Positions 9,998 through 10,500 of a DNA stretch of 10,500 bases are shown here, one piece after another. Made by a program: the position numbers and the translations under genes. Source of the DNA: Physocladia obscura (taxonomy: Eukaryota; Chytridiomycota; Chytridiomycetes; Chytridiales; Chytriomycetaceae); NCBI GenBank assembly GCA_027596945.1, contig JADGJH010001349.1, positions 1-10,500 on the forward strand. Direction: 5' to 3'. Numbering within the stretch: the first letter of the stretch is position 1; each line of letters begins with the position of its first letter. The notes under the pieces are model-generated. The model was not told the origin of the DNA, did no database searches, and was given only the letters and a program-made list of their open reading frames with translations.

Positions 9998-10303
9998 TCA
10001 ACCCAATCCCATTGCCCTTGATCGTAAATAACCTTTTCCACTAGTGCCAGAAACTTGGGCTGAAATACCAACGACTTGAGACAGTAAGTCTTTCACAGGA
10101 ATTTTCTTGTCAGCCATTTTACGCATTCTTTCAAGCTCTTCGCTGTAATTTTAATTTTAATTTTTTTTTTATTGTATGTGTTTGATGTAAAATGAAAAAT
10201 AGAACAGAGTGTATTGGACTAAACTCTTTTTGGAGCCGCATTGCGTCCACTCTTTGCTCAATGAATTTTCCAAAATCAATATTTTCAATTTTTGTATTTG
10301 AGT
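9998..10303 (-). CDS. Unrecognised protein, C-terminal exons (partial)
   Basis: Two minus-strand exons of a gene that continues past the right edge. The last exon runs from 10142 (or 10135) to the TGA at 9998-10000 and encodes a basic helical tail: LERMRKMADKKIPVKDLL, then SQVVGISAQVSGTSGKG, ending RSRAMGLG. The exon before it, 10303-10206, starts after a good acceptor (TTTTCCTACAG). In one frame it gives a charged helical sequence (SNTKIENIDFGKFIEQRVDA...FSPIHS), which joins in phase if the downstream acceptor at 10135 (CGAAGAG) is used. Using the stronger TTACAG acceptor (exon start 10142) requires the other frame (TQIQKLKI...), which looks less protein-like. The intron between them is 63 or 70 nt with a weak GTTCTA donor. 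I recognise no domain. It looks like a coiled-coil or helical protein with a Gly/Ser linker. It converges on the transgelin gene with a 58-nt gap. Confidence 0.5.
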
Positions 10304-10309
10304 CTGTAG

Positions 10310-10460
10310 GAAAAGAAAAAAGAAAAACAAAACAATGTAAGGGCGAAAAAAATGAAAAAATAGAAAATGAAAAAAAAAAAAAAAAAAAAATTCCAAAGCC
10401 AAAAAAAATTTTTTAAAAAAAAAAAAAAAATAAAAAAAATTTAAAAAAAAAAAAAAACAA
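10310..10460. repeat. Poly-A/T-rich low-complexity tract
   Basis: Adenine-dominated sequence on the plus strand, with A runs of 21 (10370-10390), 16 (10415-10430) and 15 (10443-10457) separated by a few other bases. On the minus strand it is a T-rich stretch directly upstream of the TTTTCCTACAG acceptor, so it is probably the body of an intron of the unrecognised minus-strand gene. Exact run lengths may carry sequencing error. The last 40 bases of the window show no assignable feature beyond a possible minus-strand donor (ttcGTATGC near 10488). Confidence 0.7.
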
Positions 10461-10500
10461 TTCCATCAACAAACAAACACGCATACGAACAATGTATATA

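Overview
The window is nuclear DNA from an AT-rich, gene-dense eukaryote, most likely an early-diverging (chytrid-like) fungus. The genes are split by short introns with GT donors and AG acceptors, mostly about 48-120 nt. Splicing by eye restores full-length eukaryotic proteins. The protein set (DBP8-type helicase, neurochondrin, PEX11, fungal transgelin, and an ankyrin protein whose repeats end in 'LL-DPRVDP') fits a chytrid. The lineage is inferred, not shown.

Layout, left to right. Positions 1-353 are 5' flank with no supported gene. Positions 354-2372 (+) hold a long ankyrin-repeat gene. Its repeats run through all three frames, with one plausible intron and four unexplained frame changes, so it looks like a decaying pseudogene. 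Only 49 nt later a DBP8/DDX49 DEAD-box helicase starts (2422-3960, +, four exons, 434 aa, no lesions). Positions 3961-5405 are a 1.4 kb gap. It is AT-rich except for a GC- and CpG-rich island near 5030-5324 that I cannot identify. Neurochondrin (7996-5406, -, four exons, 801 aa) and a PEX11-family peroxin (9041-8038, -, four exons, 245 aa) lie in tandem 41 nt apart. A transgelin/SCP1-like calponin-homology protein (9089-9939, +, five exons, 196 aa) diverges from PEX11 with 47 bp between the two start codons. It converges with the 3' end of an unrecognised minus-strand gene (9998 to beyond 10303), which runs into a T-rich intron (poly-A on the plus strand) and off the right edge.

The genes do not form a pathway. 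They cover ribosome biogenesis, an animal-type signalling or trafficking scaffold, peroxisome division and actin bundling. The main architectural signals are extreme compaction (gaps of 41-58 nt), stop codons embedded in AATAAA-like hexamers, and the one large gap with its GC-rich island.
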